Positions 39,048-39,145 of a DNA stretch of 39,145 nucleotides are shown here, piece after piece. The DNA is taken from positions 1 through 39,145 of IMG/VR virus record IMGVR_UViG_3300020061_000013; one strand, 5' to 3'. The position numbers were made by a program, and so were the translations under genes. Below the pieces are notes generated by a model, which had not been told where the DNA came from, did not search any database, and was given only the letters and a program-made list of their open reading frames with translations. The DNA comes from a virus. Every line of letters begins with the position of its first letter. Position 1 is the stretch's first letter.

Positions 39048-39145
39048 AAAAATCAATAAAAAGCGCGAAATACAAAATACACGCTGACTATAGACTAGTC
39101 TATAGTCAGCGTGTATTTTGTATTTCGCGCTTTTTATTGATTTTT
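39048..39145. repeat. Perfect 98-bp terminal palindrome (candidate hairpin telomere)
   Basis: Bases 39048-39096 are the exact reverse complement of 39097-39145; the centre reads GACT|AGTC with no spacer. The window ends where the palindrome ends, so it may continue. Reading through a covalently closed hairpin end, or through a head-to-head junction of two identical ends, would give this. A fold-back assembly error would too. Confidence 0.95.

Larger units (their letters stand above)
37454..39145. repeat. Terminal inverted-repeat arm ending in a palindrome
   Basis: 37454-37550 is the exact inverted partner of 1-97. From 37551 the arm continues with the primase C-terminus, a terminator, AT-rich repeats, a zinc-ribbon gene and a perfect 98-bp palindrome centred between 39096 and 39097. 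If the arm exists at both genome ends it is 1,643 bp long (37454-39096). Only one copy is in the window, so the second is inferred. Confidence 0.6.

Noticed and set aside
1-39145. CRISPR array, integrase, Cro/CI-like repressor, protelomerase, terminal protein
   Set aside because: Looked for by motif and length; no regularly spaced direct repeats and no tyrosine or serine recombinase motifs were seen. A very divergent protein could be missed.

Overview
The window is most of a tailed, siphovirus-type phage genome. Its gene families are those of phages of Actinobacteria: split-size replication genes, many tiny Cys-rich zinc-ribbon proteins, a tail-length/minor-tail series, an amidase-type endolysin with a small holin, and strong GAGGAG-type ribosome binding sites. 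Base composition is moderate rather than very GC rich, and a tRNA reading UUA is carried, which would suit a host in which UUA is rare. The host species cannot be read from the sequence.

Layout. From about 98 to 37453 every gene lies on the minus strand, so the biological order runs from high to low coordinates. 37402-31386: head genes (small and large terminase, membrane protein, portal, ClpP-like prohead protease, HK97-type major capsid, two paralogous small proteins). 31384-28528: SAP-domain protein, decoration-like protein, zinc ribbon, two membrane proteins, head-tail connector and terminator. 28525-21631: tail genes (tube, overlapping chaperone pair, tape measure, large and small minor tail proteins). 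21561-20523: endolysin and holin. 20073-16125: small accessory genes, one tRNA-Leu(UAA) and two tRNA-like structures. 15936-2060: DNA metabolism (SNF2-type helicase, nucleoid-like acidic protein, Cas4-like nuclease, Sak4/RecA-like ATPase, ssDNA-binding-like protein, uracil-DNA glycosylase, a family A DNA polymerase in two separate proteins, a RuvC-like resolvase) together with a secreted LysM-NlpC/P60 hydrolase. 1959-1: a primase-polymerase/SF3 helicase that runs off the window edge.

The most notable structure is at the ends. Bases 1-97 are an exact inverted copy of 37454-37550, and the primase reading frame leaving the window at base 1 continues without interruption at 37551 on the plus strand and stops at 37922. 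Beyond it lie an AT-rich, repeat-rich non-coding region, a small zinc-ribbon gene and a perfect 98-bp palindrome at the very end. The simplest reading is a linear genome of about 40.6 kb with terminal inverted repeats of about 1.64 kb whose ends fold back, like hairpin telomeres, collapsed to one copy in this sequence. The alternative is a chimeric or fold-back assembly. No protelomerase or terminal-protein gene is recognisable in the window.

A 12-base motif close to TCCTAWGTGGAC occurs six times in the terminal non-coding region, overlapping a consensus promoter, and again next to the best internal promoter. This resembles a dispersed operator system. No integrase, repressor or CRISPR array was found.
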